Origin: Spirochaetota bacterium
GTDB lineage: Bacteria > Spirochaetota > UBA4802 > UBA5550
Reading direction: 5' to 3'
DNA length: 64,000 nucleotides
Assembly: GCA_016933025.1 (NCBI GenBank)
Contig: JAFGBT010000053.1
Span: forward strand, 87,616 to 151,615
The notes beneath the pieces were generated by a model, which saw nothing but the letters and a program-made list of their open reading frames with translations, ran no database searches and was not told the DNA's origin. Of this stretch, positions 26,762 to 35,740 are shown piece after piece; within the stretch, counting starts at the first letter, position 1, and each line of letters starts with the position of its first letter. A program made the translations under genes and the position numbers.

Positions 26762-27564
26762 TTCCGCCCCCCTGTCTTCCATCCCTGCATTATCCGGTAC
26801 ATGATCCTCATCACGGCCATGTACAGCCAGGGCGATACTCTCCTGGTATAATACCCCAGCCTCCCCGTTAAGGAGGTGTGAATGAGAAACCTGCCCCTGA
26901 GCGCTTTCTTCACGATTCTGGCTGCGGTCCTGCCGGGCTCCATCCCCACACGCAGCATGAATTCCGCGAAACGCTCGTCGTATCCTACATAGGCCGAGTC
27001 TGAAAGCATCCCGGTCCTGACGAAGGCGGGGCACGCAAGGGAAACCCGTATCCCCCTGCCCCTGAGCTCCGTGTGAAGGGACTCGGTCATCCCTGAAATA
27101 GCGAACTTGCTGGCGCAGTAGGCCGACATGGCCGGGAGCGCCATGAGCCCGGCGCTGGAGGAGATGTTCACTATATGGCCCGAGCCCCGTTCGAGCATCC
27201 CCGGCAAAACAACCTGCTGCATGTTCACATAGCCCATGATGTTTACTTCAATTATACGGCGCCATTGGCTGGCCGGGGTGTCGGCAAAATCGGCTCCTAT
27301 TAAAAGGGCGGCGTTGTTTACCAGGATATCCACGCTGCCCAGGTCCCTTTTTACCATGTTGCATACCCTCTTCACTTCCTGAAGCCGTCTGACGTCGGCG
27401 GCGTATGAGCGGCACTTGACGCCGAGTCCCTTTATGCGCGCCTCGGTCCTCTTGAGGGCCTTCCTGTTAATATCGATCAGCGCGACATCGTATTTATTTT
27501 CCGCGAAAGCGGCGGCCATCTCGCTCCCGAGCCCGCCGCCGCCCCCGGTTATGAGTACCAGCAT
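26758..27564 (-). CDS. classical short-chain dehydrogenase/reductase
   Basis: 268 residues with the cofactor motif TGGGGGLG, NNAALLIG, the catalytic Ser in ISSSAGL and the YCASK (Tyr-x3-Lys) motif. A hydrophobic stretch near the C-terminus (LGYYTRRVSPWLYMAVMRIMY) suggests membrane association, as in lipid-modifying SDRs. The frame opens at 27627, but ATG at 27564 has AGGGG six bases upstream and begins the Rossmann fold, so it is preferred. It is the first gene of a two-gene minus-strand operon with the epimerase at 25766. Confidence 0.87.
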   Translation of the reverse strand: MLVLITGGGGGLGSEMAAAFAENKYDVALIDINRKALKRTEARIKGLGVKCRSYAADVRRLQEVKRVCNMVKRDLGSVDILVNNAALLIGADFADTPASQWRRIIEVNIMGYVNMQQVVLPGMLERGSGHIVNISSSAGLMALPAMSAYCASKFAISGMTESLHTELRGRGIRVSLACPAFVRTGMLSDSAYVGYDERFAEFMLRVGMEPGRTAARIVKKALRGRFLIHTSLTGRLGYYTRRVSPWLYMAVMRIMYRIMQGWKTGGRK

Positions 27565-27909
27565 AAAGAACCCCTGTTTCAGTAGATATTGCAGCGCCAG
27601 TATCATGCGGCTGTCATTCGTGTGCATATTTTAATCAATGCAATATAAATAGTCAACTATTCTACTTTAAAATAATAACAGGGCATAGCTGGAATGTTGT
27701 TGTGTGCAAAATATTTCCATGTCGCCCCTTATGCCTGAATTTTTTTATTGAAAAATTTTGCCTCCGGGTTTAAATTATAATATAGTTACCCATTTTAACA
27801 TCACTGATGGTCGCTTCTCAAGTCTGTTATAATACGGTAATAAGCCTTCAATCTGCAGGAAGAGCATATATTACAAATTAGAGGCGCCCTCAAAAGAACT
27901 GAGGTATTT

Positions 27910-28737
27910 ATGTTAAAGGACAACCGGCGGCATTACAACTCCGTTATAGACGCGTGGAGTGAATTCATGAACGATAATATTCACTTCGGCTATTATAAAA
28001 CGGAAAAAACCACCTTGAAGGAGTCGGGAGACGAGCTGATAAACCAGATGATCTCTCTAACCACAGTTAAAAAAAACCACAGGATCCTGGACGTGGGCTG
28101 CGGGGTGGGAAATCCCGCCTTTTATCTGCATAACAAATTCAAGTGCTCGGTAACCGGAATCAGCACCAGCCAGCGCGGCGTGGAGATCGCAAACGAGACC
28201 TCCGGAAAACTGGGCTTGGCAAAGAGCGTTCGGTTCAAGGTGGCGGACGGCACGAGGAACGGCTTTCCCGATGAAAGCTTCGATATCGTGTGGGCAATGG
28301 AATCCTCCCATCTGATGCGGAAGGACAGGCTCATCAGGGAGAGCTACAGGGTGCTTAAACCGGGGGGCACCTTTCTTCTCTGCGACGTGGTGTTCAAGTG
28401 CTTTACCCTTAAATACATCTATACACTGCCCCCGCATCTATTCAGGCTCCTTGCGTTGAGGAGGGGTTATGGCAATGTATGGGCCATGCCCAAGGAGTAT
28501 TACTTCTGGCACATGAACAAGGCAGGCTTCAGGGAGATAACATCCATTGACGTGGGGGAGAATTCCATGCCGACCCTCAGGGACTGGACAGACAGGATCA
28601 ACAGGGAAAAGGACACAATCCTGAAAAAATACTCACAGTCGCATCTGAAGGATTTCATGCGCGCCTGTGAAGCAATGGAACATCTTTTCAAAAAGAATAT
28701 AGTAACCTATGTGATAATGAAGACGGTCAAGGACTGA
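27910..28737 (+). CDS. SAM methyltransferase, UbiE/tocopherol-C-methyltransferase-like
   Basis: 275 residues. Motif I LDVGCGVGNP is near residue 62, then TGISTSQRGVEIAN, VADGTRNGFPDESFD and the post-motif RVLKPGGTFLLCD. This arrangement is typical of small-molecule or lipid methyltransferases (tocopherol, sterol-like, natural-product families). GAGGT before the ATG supports the start. It is divergent from the SDR/epimerase pair, and the three may form one lipid or secondary-metabolite module. The C-terminal third is helical with a predicted substrate lid. Substrate unassigned. Confidence 0.88.
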   Translation: MLKDNRRHYNSVIDAWSEFMNDNIHFGYYKTEKTTLKESGDELINQMISLTTVKKNHRILDVGCGVGNPAFYLHNKFKCSVTGISTSQRGVEIANETSGKLGLAKSVRFKVADGTRNGFPDESFDIVWAMESSHLMRKDRLIRESYRVLKPGGTFLLCDVVFKCFTLKYIYTLPPHLFRLLALRRGYGNVWAMPKEYYFWHMNKAGFREITSIDVGENSMPTLRDWTDRINREKDTILKKYSQSHLKDFMRACEAMEHLFKKNIVTYVIMKTVKD

Positions 28738-28783
28738 TCCAGGCAGTATCGTACTGTTGCTGAAAATTGGCAGCCAATAAAAT

Positions 28784-30931
28784 TTATTCAACGCGCTTGA
28801 GCACCACCAGGGTGACGTCGTCCGGGCAGGAGTATCCCTTGAGCGATCCCAGTATACCGTCCCTTATCTCGTCGGGCTGGCGTGAGCCCAGGCTTGCAAA
28901 AACATCTGACAGCCTTTCATACCCGTACATGTCCTCCTCCATGGTGCGCTTTTCCTTGACGCTCCCCTCCCTCCATGCCTCGGTTATCCCGTCGGTGTAG
29001 AGAAGGAAGGCGTCGCCCACGTTGAGGGACAGGCTCTTGTCCCTGTTCATTCCCTCCAGGTTGTCAAGCACTCCCAGCCACATCCCCACGGTCTCAACGG
29101 ACTCAACGGTTCCAGTAGCGGAACGGTAGAGCAATATATCCTGATGAAGGCCGGAAAACTGGAACATGCCGTCCTTTATGGCGGCCAGCACGGTGATGGT
29201 CATGTACTTGTCCTCTTCCTTCATGCGGCGTAAGTTGGTGTATATCGTGCTGTTTATTGCAGACAGAAGTTTTGAAGGGGAGATATCGGGCTCGCGGCTT
29301 ATGACGAGGTTTATGGATGTCTGCACCATCATCATGATGAGGCCCGCCGGCACTCCATGGCCGGACACGTCCCCTATCACTATCCAGTGGTACCCGCCCG
29401 CATTGATGATATCGTAATAGTCGCCCCCCACCTCGTCCGCAGGGTGCATGAAGACCGAGATCCGGTATCCCGGGATATGCGGCATCTGCGGTAAAAGCAC
29501 CGTCTGTATCTTCTTGGCTATCTGCATCTCGCCCCAGAGCTGATCCCTGGTCTCCAGCAGCTGTACGTTAATCGCCTCCAGCTCCTCATTGGTGGCGTTC
29601 AGCTCCTCGTTCATCGATTCCATGGCCTCCATGGTGGTCTTGAGCTCTGCCGTGCGCTCCTCCACCTTCTTTTCCAGGTTCCTGTTGAGATCCGCCAGCT
29701 TGTCATGGGCAGCCTGTATGGCCTTTCTCATTACATTTATCCTGTCGGCCAGGGCAAAGGACAGGAGCACCACGCTGAGTACCGCCCCTATCTGCACACC
29801 GTAGGTTGTAATCAGCACGGGGGGAAGGACCGCAAACTCCTTCAGGGCAAAGAAAAGAGCGCCTATAATAAAAAGGGCAAATCCTATGAGAAAAAAAACC
29901 GCCTCCCTTGACCTGTAGAGAAAAATGGACACTAATGCCAGGACTGCTCCCAAGGACGTGTTTATGCTTGTGACCGTTGCCGAGGAAAGCACGGCCAGCT
30001 TGAAATTGTCAAGAACAAGCGTCCCCAGTGTGTGAATAAGCCCCAGAGCAGCCATTATATAGAGCAACCTGATGACCAGGCTGTACAAGGGCCGCCCCTT
30101 GAACTGCCATGCATTTATATAATACAGGGCAAACATTACTATAGAAAAATTGACAATCCCCACAAATACGTTGACGCACATCTTTCCCCACCAGATTGAA
30201 TTGGGCCACAGGTACTGATAGGCCGTTCCCTCCATGGCCATCATGAAAAAGATGACGCTTACTATGAACAGTATGTAAAAAAGGTAGCTCTTGTCCCGAA
30301 TGGAAAAGAATATGAAAAGGTTGTACAGGGCCATGACCATCATGACGGCGTAGAGCATGCCCAGGAAAACGGTTTCATAAAACCTGTATTTTTCAAAAGC
30401 AGAGGGCGACCAGAGGTAGAGATAGGTGTTCATGGCGCTCTCGGAGCAAAACCTCAGGTAATAGGAAGCTTTGGATCGGGCTTTAAGTTTCAATGGGAAA
30501 ACAAAGTTCCTGTAATCCACCGGGCGGGTATTAAAGGGCTTGAGGCAGCCGGTTTCCACCATGCTCCGCCTCCCTCCCTCAATGATATAGAGGTTCAGGC
30601 TCTCGATAAGCGGGTAGGCCACCTCCAGGTTAAAGTCTATGTCGCTTCCGGTCTTGTTCTCGATGCGGAATCGCTCCCAGTACACTGGCTGCCAGTAGCC
30701 GAAGGCGGGGACTTCGCTTGTCGAGGCGGTCCAGGCCTCGTCCTTTAAAGCCAGTACGTCATCTATTCCAAGCCCGCCATCCCTGTCCACCAGGTACTCC
30801 ATGTAAAGGCCAATGGCCATCCTGCTGAGACCCCCGTCAAGATCAATCGATCCTGTCAGGGCGCGCGCATGACGTGGTATAAAGAAAAAAAGGACAAAAA
30901 GACACAGGATAAGAAAAAATATTTTTTTCAT
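28784..30931 (-). CDS. 7TMR-DISM SpoIIE (PP2C) serine phosphatase
   Basis: 715 residues. A signal peptide (about 1-25) leads into a periplasmic 7TMR-DISM-type jelly-roll domain (about 30-165, YWQPVYWERFRIENKTG), then seven membrane helices (about 175-400), a long coiled coil (405-470) and a SpoIIE PP2C domain. The metal motifs are intact: GGDYYDII, GDVSGHGVPAG, LLYTDGITEAW and PDDVTLVV. GTG, TTG and ATG codons occur at 30937, 30934 and 30931; ATG is chosen, with GGGAA nine bases upstream. It should act on phosphorylated STAS proteins after sensing an envelope signal. Confidence 0.93.
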   Translation of the reverse strand: MKKIFFLILCLFVLFFFIPRHARALTGSIDLDGGLSRMAIGLYMEYLVDRDGGLGIDDVLALKDEAWTASTSEVPAFGYWQPVYWERFRIENKTGSDIDFNLEVAYPLIESLNLYIIEGGRRSMVETGCLKPFNTRPVDYRNFVFPLKLKARSKASYYLRFCSESAMNTYLYLWSPSAFEKYRFYETVFLGMLYAVMMVMALYNLFIFFSIRDKSYLFYILFIVSVIFFMMAMEGTAYQYLWPNSIWWGKMCVNVFVGIVNFSIVMFALYYINAWQFKGRPLYSLVIRLLYIMAALGLIHTLGTLVLDNFKLAVLSSATVTSINTSLGAVLALVSIFLYRSREAVFFLIGFALFIIGALFFALKEFAVLPPVLITTYGVQIGAVLSVVLLSFALADRINVMRKAIQAAHDKLADLNRNLEKKVEERTAELKTTMEAMESMNEELNATNEELEAINVQLLETRDQLWGEMQIAKKIQTVLLPQMPHIPGYRISVFMHPADEVGGDYYDIINAGGYHWIVIGDVSGHGVPAGLIMMMVQTSINLVISREPDISPSKLLSAINSTIYTNLRRMKEEDKYMTITVLAAIKDGMFQFSGLHQDILLYRSATGTVESVETVGMWLGVLDNLEGMNRDKSLSLNVGDAFLLYTDGITEAWREGSVKEKRTMEEDMYGYERLSDVFASLGSRQPDEIRDGILGSLKGYSCPDDVTLVVLKRVE

Positions 30932-31579
30932 CAACACGGTTCCCGTGAATAATTGTTAAAATATTGGCCCTTGAAGATAAATCAAAATTTTTTCCTGGCG
31001 AAACAGCAGAAATTTTTGAACGTTCCACTATTCATGCTGTAGAAACAACTAGACTAATAATAACACTTGATTGCAAAAAGTCAATTATTTTATGTTCAGT
31101 AATATTCTACCACAAGCATTCGCCAGGAATCAAGAGAGTATCTGCCGAAGATCCCTGTCGCGAAGCTATGGGAAGCCTTCCCGGAATTGATCGGTAATGT
31201 TTCTCCGGCGCGACTTTTCTCCCTGGAACAGAGGATATCGTCGCAGAGGGTTTCGCTCTTCGTACATTTTAACACAGCTGTCAGGAACTTTTTTACTTGC
31301 CAGGGCTTTGCCGGTGCGCCATAGTCACTGCAGGTAAGAGGCCTTTTGCCGCGTCGGGCTGTGCTGTGCGGCCGTAATTTCCTGAATATAAAAAGGATAA
31401 AATCGTCGGGCGCAACCCGGCGGAAACGAGAAAGGAGACCGTGGCTGCGCGCAGTTTGTTGATGCCGCCGTGGCTGCGCCAGATGCTTGAGGCGTAACGA
31501 TATGACCTCTCTTTGCTCTCCCCCTTCATGAGTGAGCGTGGAGAAGTCTAAAAGAAACAGTGAGTTTATTTTTAATGAT
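30932..31579. other. gap of about 650 bp with one repeat-family copy
   Basis: Divergent region between the phosphatase gene and the TMTC-like gene. It contains the only minus-strand copy of the structured repeat family (31264-31386). A minus-strand open frame at 31293-31529 runs through that copy but looks like a by-product of it. No RNA gene is recognisable. Confidence 0.45.
31264..31386 (-). repeat. structured repeat family R, copy 1
   Basis: Read on the minus strand it begins CAGGAAATTACGGCCGC. It has the internal GCCGC...GCGGC stem and AAGGCCTCTTACCTGCAG, then CTGGCAAGTAAAAAAGTTC, and ends TGTTAAAATG. It is the only copy in this orientation. Alignment with the other copies was done by eye. 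Confidence 0.7.
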
Positions 31580-31694
31580 AACTTCTTGACTTTTCATGTC
31601 TCTCTTCGCAAAGTAAGAACCGCGTGTTCAATATCTATAGATAAGTAAAGGGGATCTGCTTTTTCATGCGGTGCGCAAACAATGTAAAAGACGG
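31580..31694 (+). repeat. leader repeat L, copy 1 (with the start of the TMTC-like gene)
   Basis: A 115-base segment holding the leader, the AAAGGGGAT ribosome site, the ATG at 31666 and the first codons of the TMTC-like gene. It matches 40562-40676 almost base for base (same length, few differences). A TTGACT -35-like box is at its 5' end. The shared non-coding part suggests either recent duplication or a conserved regulatory leader. Confidence 0.75.
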
Positions 31695-33657
31695 CGGATG
31701 GAGCTTCGCCGCCTGCAAAACCATGACCAAAAACCGCTATTTCTATATAGTGCTTCTGGCAATTGTGACGTTTGTTGTTTTCTGCCAGGTAATTGGACAC
31801 GAATTTATATGGTATGATGATGATGTCAATGTGTATGAAAACCCTTATCTTCAATCTCTTACTATTCCAAACATATTACATTTGTGGCGAAGCCCGTCAC
31901 CTCAAAATATGTATATGCCTTTAACCCAAACTATCTGGGCAGTGCAGGCAGCGTTTGCAAAAACTACAACATCGGGTTCAAATATAATTCAATTCAATCC
32001 TGTTGTTTTCCATACTACGAACCTGATTTTTCATCTATTAAATGCAATACTTGTGTTTTCAATTTTGAGAATATTGGTTAAGGATGAATTGGCCTGCTTT
32101 TTTGGAGCACTGCTTTTTACAATACATCCTGTTCAGGTAGAATCTGTCGCATGGGTTACAGGCTTAAAAGATGTTCTCGGCGGATTTTTTTCGCTTGTTG
32201 CACTCTGGCAATATCTCCTTTATGCAAAATCATCAATCATATCTCCCGAGGTGAATGAGACTGATCAAAAGAGAAAAAAATCGAAGATCCTGCACTACGC
32301 CATGGCTATTTTCTCTTTTCTATTGGCAATATTATCGAAACCCATCAGTATAATTGTTCCGATTGTAGCATTTACTGTGGATTATTTTATTTTGAAGCGA
32401 CAGTTCCGTCGTATAGTCTTATCATTAATTGGGTATATAGCTATTGCTGTGCCAATGATAGGATTAACAGTTTTTCTAGAACATTTAAAAGTTCAAGCAA
32501 CATATAGTTTATCTTTTATAGACCGATTTTTAGTAGCATCGGATTCGTTAGTATTTTATTTGTATAAATTGATATTGCCAATTTCATTAGGCCCTGATTA
32601 TGGCCGCACCCTGAAATTTGTATTATCACAAAAATTAATTTATTTTACCTGGCTAATTCCGGTGTTATTGCTCATTGTTGTCTATAAAATAAAGAAGCAT
32701 AGATCATGGTTGTTTGCATCGGCAGGAATTTTTATCGCTGGTGTTTTGCCATTGTTAGGATTTATTCGTTTTCAATTTCAGGAAATTTCAACGGTTGCCG
32801 ACCGCTACCTGTATCTATCTATGTTAGGGCCGGGAATGGCTTTGGCGTTTTTTCTTTCCATGAACAAGAAGCGGCTGGTTATAGGAATTTGCGGTGTAAT
32901 GTTGGGCATATTGGGAATTATTAGTATACATCAGACACAATATTGGGGGGATACAATTACTTTTTATAAACATGCTATACAAATAAATCCCAATAGCAGT
33001 GCTTTCCATGCGAATTTAGGTATTGTTTTGGCGCAACAGGGAAAATTTGACGAAGCTATTTCCCATTTTTCTGAAGCATTAAAGAGCCATCCTAATCCTG
33101 CGGGGATACATTTTGATATGGGTCATGCTTTGGCGCAACAAGGGAAATTTGACGAGGCTATTTCACATTTTTCTGAAGCATTGAAAGGCCATCCAAATCC
33201 TGCGAACGTATATGCCGGCATTGGCCGTGTGCTTGCGCAACAAGGAAAATATGACGAAGCTATATTTCATTTCTCTGAAGCATTAAAAAACAATCCAAAT
33301 AATGATGAGGCACATTTACATTTCGGTATTGTATTGGCCCAGCAGGGAAAATTAAATGAAGCTGTATTCCATTTTTTTAAGACACTAAAAAGCAATCCAA
33401 ATAATGTGGAGGCACATTTACATTTAGGTTATGCTTTGGCGCAACAGGGAAAATTGGATGAAGCTGTTTTTCATTATTCCGAAGCATTGAAGTACTCTCC
33501 AAATAATGTGTGGGCACATAATAACTTGGGAATTGCTTTAGCACAACAAGGGAAATATGATGAAGCAATTTCACATTTTTCTGAAGCTTTGAAGATCAAT
33601 CCTGACTATCAAGATGCGTATAAAAATCTAAATAAGGCCAAATCATTAAAAAAATAA
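31666..33657 (+). CDS. TMTC-like membrane glycosyltransferase with TPR array, paralogue 1
   Basis: 663 residues. The first about 440 form a GT-C-like membrane region with many helices. An acidic WYDDDVNVYENPYL motif in the first periplasmic loop resembles the DD/DxD site of protein O-mannosyltransferase and TMTC proteins. About six 34-residue TPR units follow (LAQQGKFDEAISHFSEALK repeated), near-identical even in DNA. The start at 31666 is kept because the tandem paralogue lacks the internal Met. AT-rich composition sets both genes apart from the left half of the window. A protein- or lipid-glycosylation role is inferred from the fold only. Confidence 0.85.
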   Translation: MRCANNVKDGGWSFAACKTMTKNRYFYIVLLAIVTFVVFCQVIGHEFIWYDDDVNVYENPYLQSLTIPNILHLWRSPSPQNMYMPLTQTIWAVQAAFAKTTTSGSNIIQFNPVVFHTTNLIFHLLNAILVFSILRILVKDELACFFGALLFTIHPVQVESVAWVTGLKDVLGGFFSLVALWQYLLYAKSSIISPEVNETDQKRKKSKILHYAMAIFSFLLAILSKPISIIVPIVAFTVDYFILKRQFRRIVLSLIGYIAIAVPMIGLTVFLEHLKVQATYSLSFIDRFLVASDSLVFYLYKLILPISLGPDYGRTLKFVLSQKLIYFTWLIPVLLLIVVYKIKKHRSWLFASAGIFIAGVLPLLGFIRFQFQEISTVADRYLYLSMLGPGMALAFFLSMNKKRLVIGICGVMLGILGIISIHQTQYWGDTITFYKHAIQINPNSSAFHANLGIVLAQQGKFDEAISHFSEALKSHPNPAGIHFDMGHALAQQGKFDEAISHFSEALKGHPNPANVYAGIGRVLAQQGKYDEAIFHFSEALKNNPNNDEAHLHFGIVLAQQGKLNEAVFHFFKTLKSNPNNVEAHLHLGYALAQQGKLDEAVFHYSEALKYSPNNVWAHNNLGIALAQQGKYDEAISHFSEALKINPDYQDAYKNLNKAKSLKK

Positions 33658-33675
33658 GATGGACTGATAATTTTC

Positions 33676-35595
33676 ATGCTGCGTGCGAAAAGTTTGAACA
33701 ACTGCTGCCAGGGCTTAGCCAGCTATAAAGCTATTACGAAAAATCGCTATTTTTATATAGTGCTTCTGGCTATTGTTACGCTTGTTATCTTCTGGCAGGT
33801 AATTGGACACGAATTTGTGTTGTATGATGATGATTTTTCTGTGTATGAAAACCCTTACTTGCAATCTATTACTATTCAGAACATAGTACATTTCTGGAAA
33901 AATCCGTATAAAAATGCATACATGCCTTTAAGCTTAACTATTGCGGTAATTCAGGCATTGTTTGCTAAAACTGCGCCCTCAGGTTCAAATATAATACAAT
34001 TTAATCCTGCCGTTTTCCATACTACGAACCTGATTTTTCATCTATTAAATGCGATACTTGTGTTTCTAATTTTGAGAATATTAGTAAAGGATGAATTGGC
34101 CTGCTTTTTTGGGGCACTGCTTTTTGCGATACATCCTGTTCAGGTAGAATCTGTCGCATGGGTCACGGGCATAAAAGATGTCTTCAGCGGATTTTTTTCT
34201 CTTGTTGCAATCTGGCAATATCTACTTTACGCAAAATCATCAGTGATATCTATTGAGGGTAATAAAGCTGATCAAGATGGTGCTCATGAGAACCGGGACT
34301 CGAGAGTATTGGGCAAAAAGAGGAAGATCCTGCATTATCTCATAGCTGTTTTTTCTTTTCTATTAGCTATATTGGCTAAACCCACTAGAGTGATTGTCCC
34401 GATAGTCACATTTACGCTGGATTACTTTATATTGAAGCGAAGATTTCGTCATATTGCCTTATCATTAATTGGTTTTATAGCTGTAGCCCTGCCAATAATA
34501 ATATTAACAATTTATTTAATGTCCTCTGCGGTTGAAACAACATTCAGCCTGTCTGTTATAGACCGATTTTTAGTAGCATCGGATTCGTTAGTATTTTATT
34601 TATATAAATTAATATTGCCAATTTCATTAGGCCCAGATTATGGCCGCACTCTGAAATTTGTATTGTCGCAAAAATTAATTTATTTTGCCTGGCTAATTCC
34701 GGTGTTGTTGTTCATTGTAGTCTATTCAATAAAAAAGCACAGATCGTGGTTGTTGGCATCGGCAGGAATTTTCATTGCCGGTGTATTGCCATTGTTGGGA
34801 TTTGTGCAATTTAAATTTCAAGATATTTCATCAGTTGCCGATCGCTACCTGTATCTATCAATGTTGGGGCCGGGAATGGCTTTGGCGTTTTTTCTTTCCC
34901 TGAACAAGAAACGGCTGGTTATTGGAATTTGCGGTGTATTGTTAGGCCTATTGGGAATTATTAGCATGAATCAGACACAGTATTGGAAAAATACTATTGT
35001 GTTCACTACACATGCAATCAAGATAAATCCCAATAGCAGTGTTTTCCATAATATTTTAGGTTTTGCTTTGGCGCAACAAGGAAAATTTGACGAAGCAATT
35101 TCCCATTTTTCTGAAGCATTGAAGAGCAATCCGGATAATGCGGGAGTGCATTTGAATCTGGGTTTTGCTTTGGCGCAACAAGGAAAATTTGATGAAGCTA
35201 TTTTCCATTTTACCGAAGCGTTAAGGCTTTCCCCCGATGATGTGGGTGCTCATAGTAATTTAGGCAATGTTTTAGCGCAACAAGGAAAATATGACGAAGC
35301 TATTCATCATTATTCTGAAGCATTAAGGCTTTCTCCCAATGATGTGGGAACGCACACTAATTTTGGTGTTGTTTTGGCACAACAAGGAAAATTGGATGAT
35401 GCTGTTTATCATTATTCTGAGGCATTAAGGTTCTCTCCTAATGACCCCCGGGTACATGCTAACTTGGGAATTGTTTTAGTACAACAAGGAAAATTGGACG
35501 AAGCTATTTTTCATTTTTCTGAAGCATTAAAGATCAATCCTGGTTATCAAGAAGCATACAAAAATCTGATGAAGGCTAAATCATTGAAAAGATAA
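33676..35595 (+). CDS. TMTC-like membrane glycosyltransferase with TPR array, paralogue 2
   Basis: 639 residues, a close tandem paralogue of the preceding gene, starting 18 bases after its stop. It has the same membrane region with the acidic LYDDDFSVYENPYL motif, shared blocks such as LACFFGALLF and RSWLLASAGIFIAGVLPLLGF, then about five TPR units. The repeat count and a charged insert (about residues 195-220) are the main differences, so the TPR array expands and contracts. The pair probably forms one transcript. The nearby sugar-nucleotide operon (40.7-43.2 kb) and radical SAM genes suggest a surface-modification locus, by inference. Confidence 0.85.
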   Translation: MLRAKSLNNCCQGLASYKAITKNRYFYIVLLAIVTLVIFWQVIGHEFVLYDDDFSVYENPYLQSITIQNIVHFWKNPYKNAYMPLSLTIAVIQALFAKTAPSGSNIIQFNPAVFHTTNLIFHLLNAILVFLILRILVKDELACFFGALLFAIHPVQVESVAWVTGIKDVFSGFFSLVAIWQYLLYAKSSVISIEGNKADQDGAHENRDSRVLGKKRKILHYLIAVFSFLLAILAKPTRVIVPIVTFTLDYFILKRRFRHIALSLIGFIAVALPIIILTIYLMSSAVETTFSLSVIDRFLVASDSLVFYLYKLILPISLGPDYGRTLKFVLSQKLIYFAWLIPVLLFIVVYSIKKHRSWLLASAGIFIAGVLPLLGFVQFKFQDISSVADRYLYLSMLGPGMALAFFLSLNKKRLVIGICGVLLGLLGIISMNQTQYWKNTIVFTTHAIKINPNSSVFHNILGFALAQQGKFDEAISHFSEALKSNPDNAGVHLNLGFALAQQGKFDEAIFHFTEALRLSPDDVGAHSNLGNVLAQQGKYDEAIHHYSEALRLSPNDVGTHTNFGVVLAQQGKLDDAVYHYSEALRFSPNDPRVHANLGIVLVQQGKLDEAIFHFSEALKINPGYQEAYKNLMKAKSLKR

Positions 35596-35619
35596 GGATG
35601 AACCAGCTATTAATCCCAA

Positions 35620-35740
35620 TGAAATTGCGGCCATTCCGGCAGCGTCCGGTCCTATACAATAGGCCTTGCAGGTACTGATAAACGCGCATTAGGACTACTC
35701 CGACAAGCAGCAAGTCCAGGACGGGTGTGTTAAAAGTTAT
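35620..35740 (+). repeat. structured repeat family R, copy 2
   Basis: From TGAAATTGCGGCC to GTTAAAAGTTAT. It contains AATAGGCCTTGCAGG, the ACAAGCAGCAAGTCCAGGAC variant of the core and a near-terminal inverted repeat. Its end overlaps the last codons and stop (35730-35732) of the convergent radical SAM gene. Confidence 0.65.

Noticed and set aside
31293..31529. Small open frame through repeat copy 1, and similar frames at 59443 and 60863
   Set aside because: The shared peptide pattern (PDAAxGLL, SGKQ-VLD) comes from the repeat DNA itself. Frames break in other copies and none has a ribosome site.
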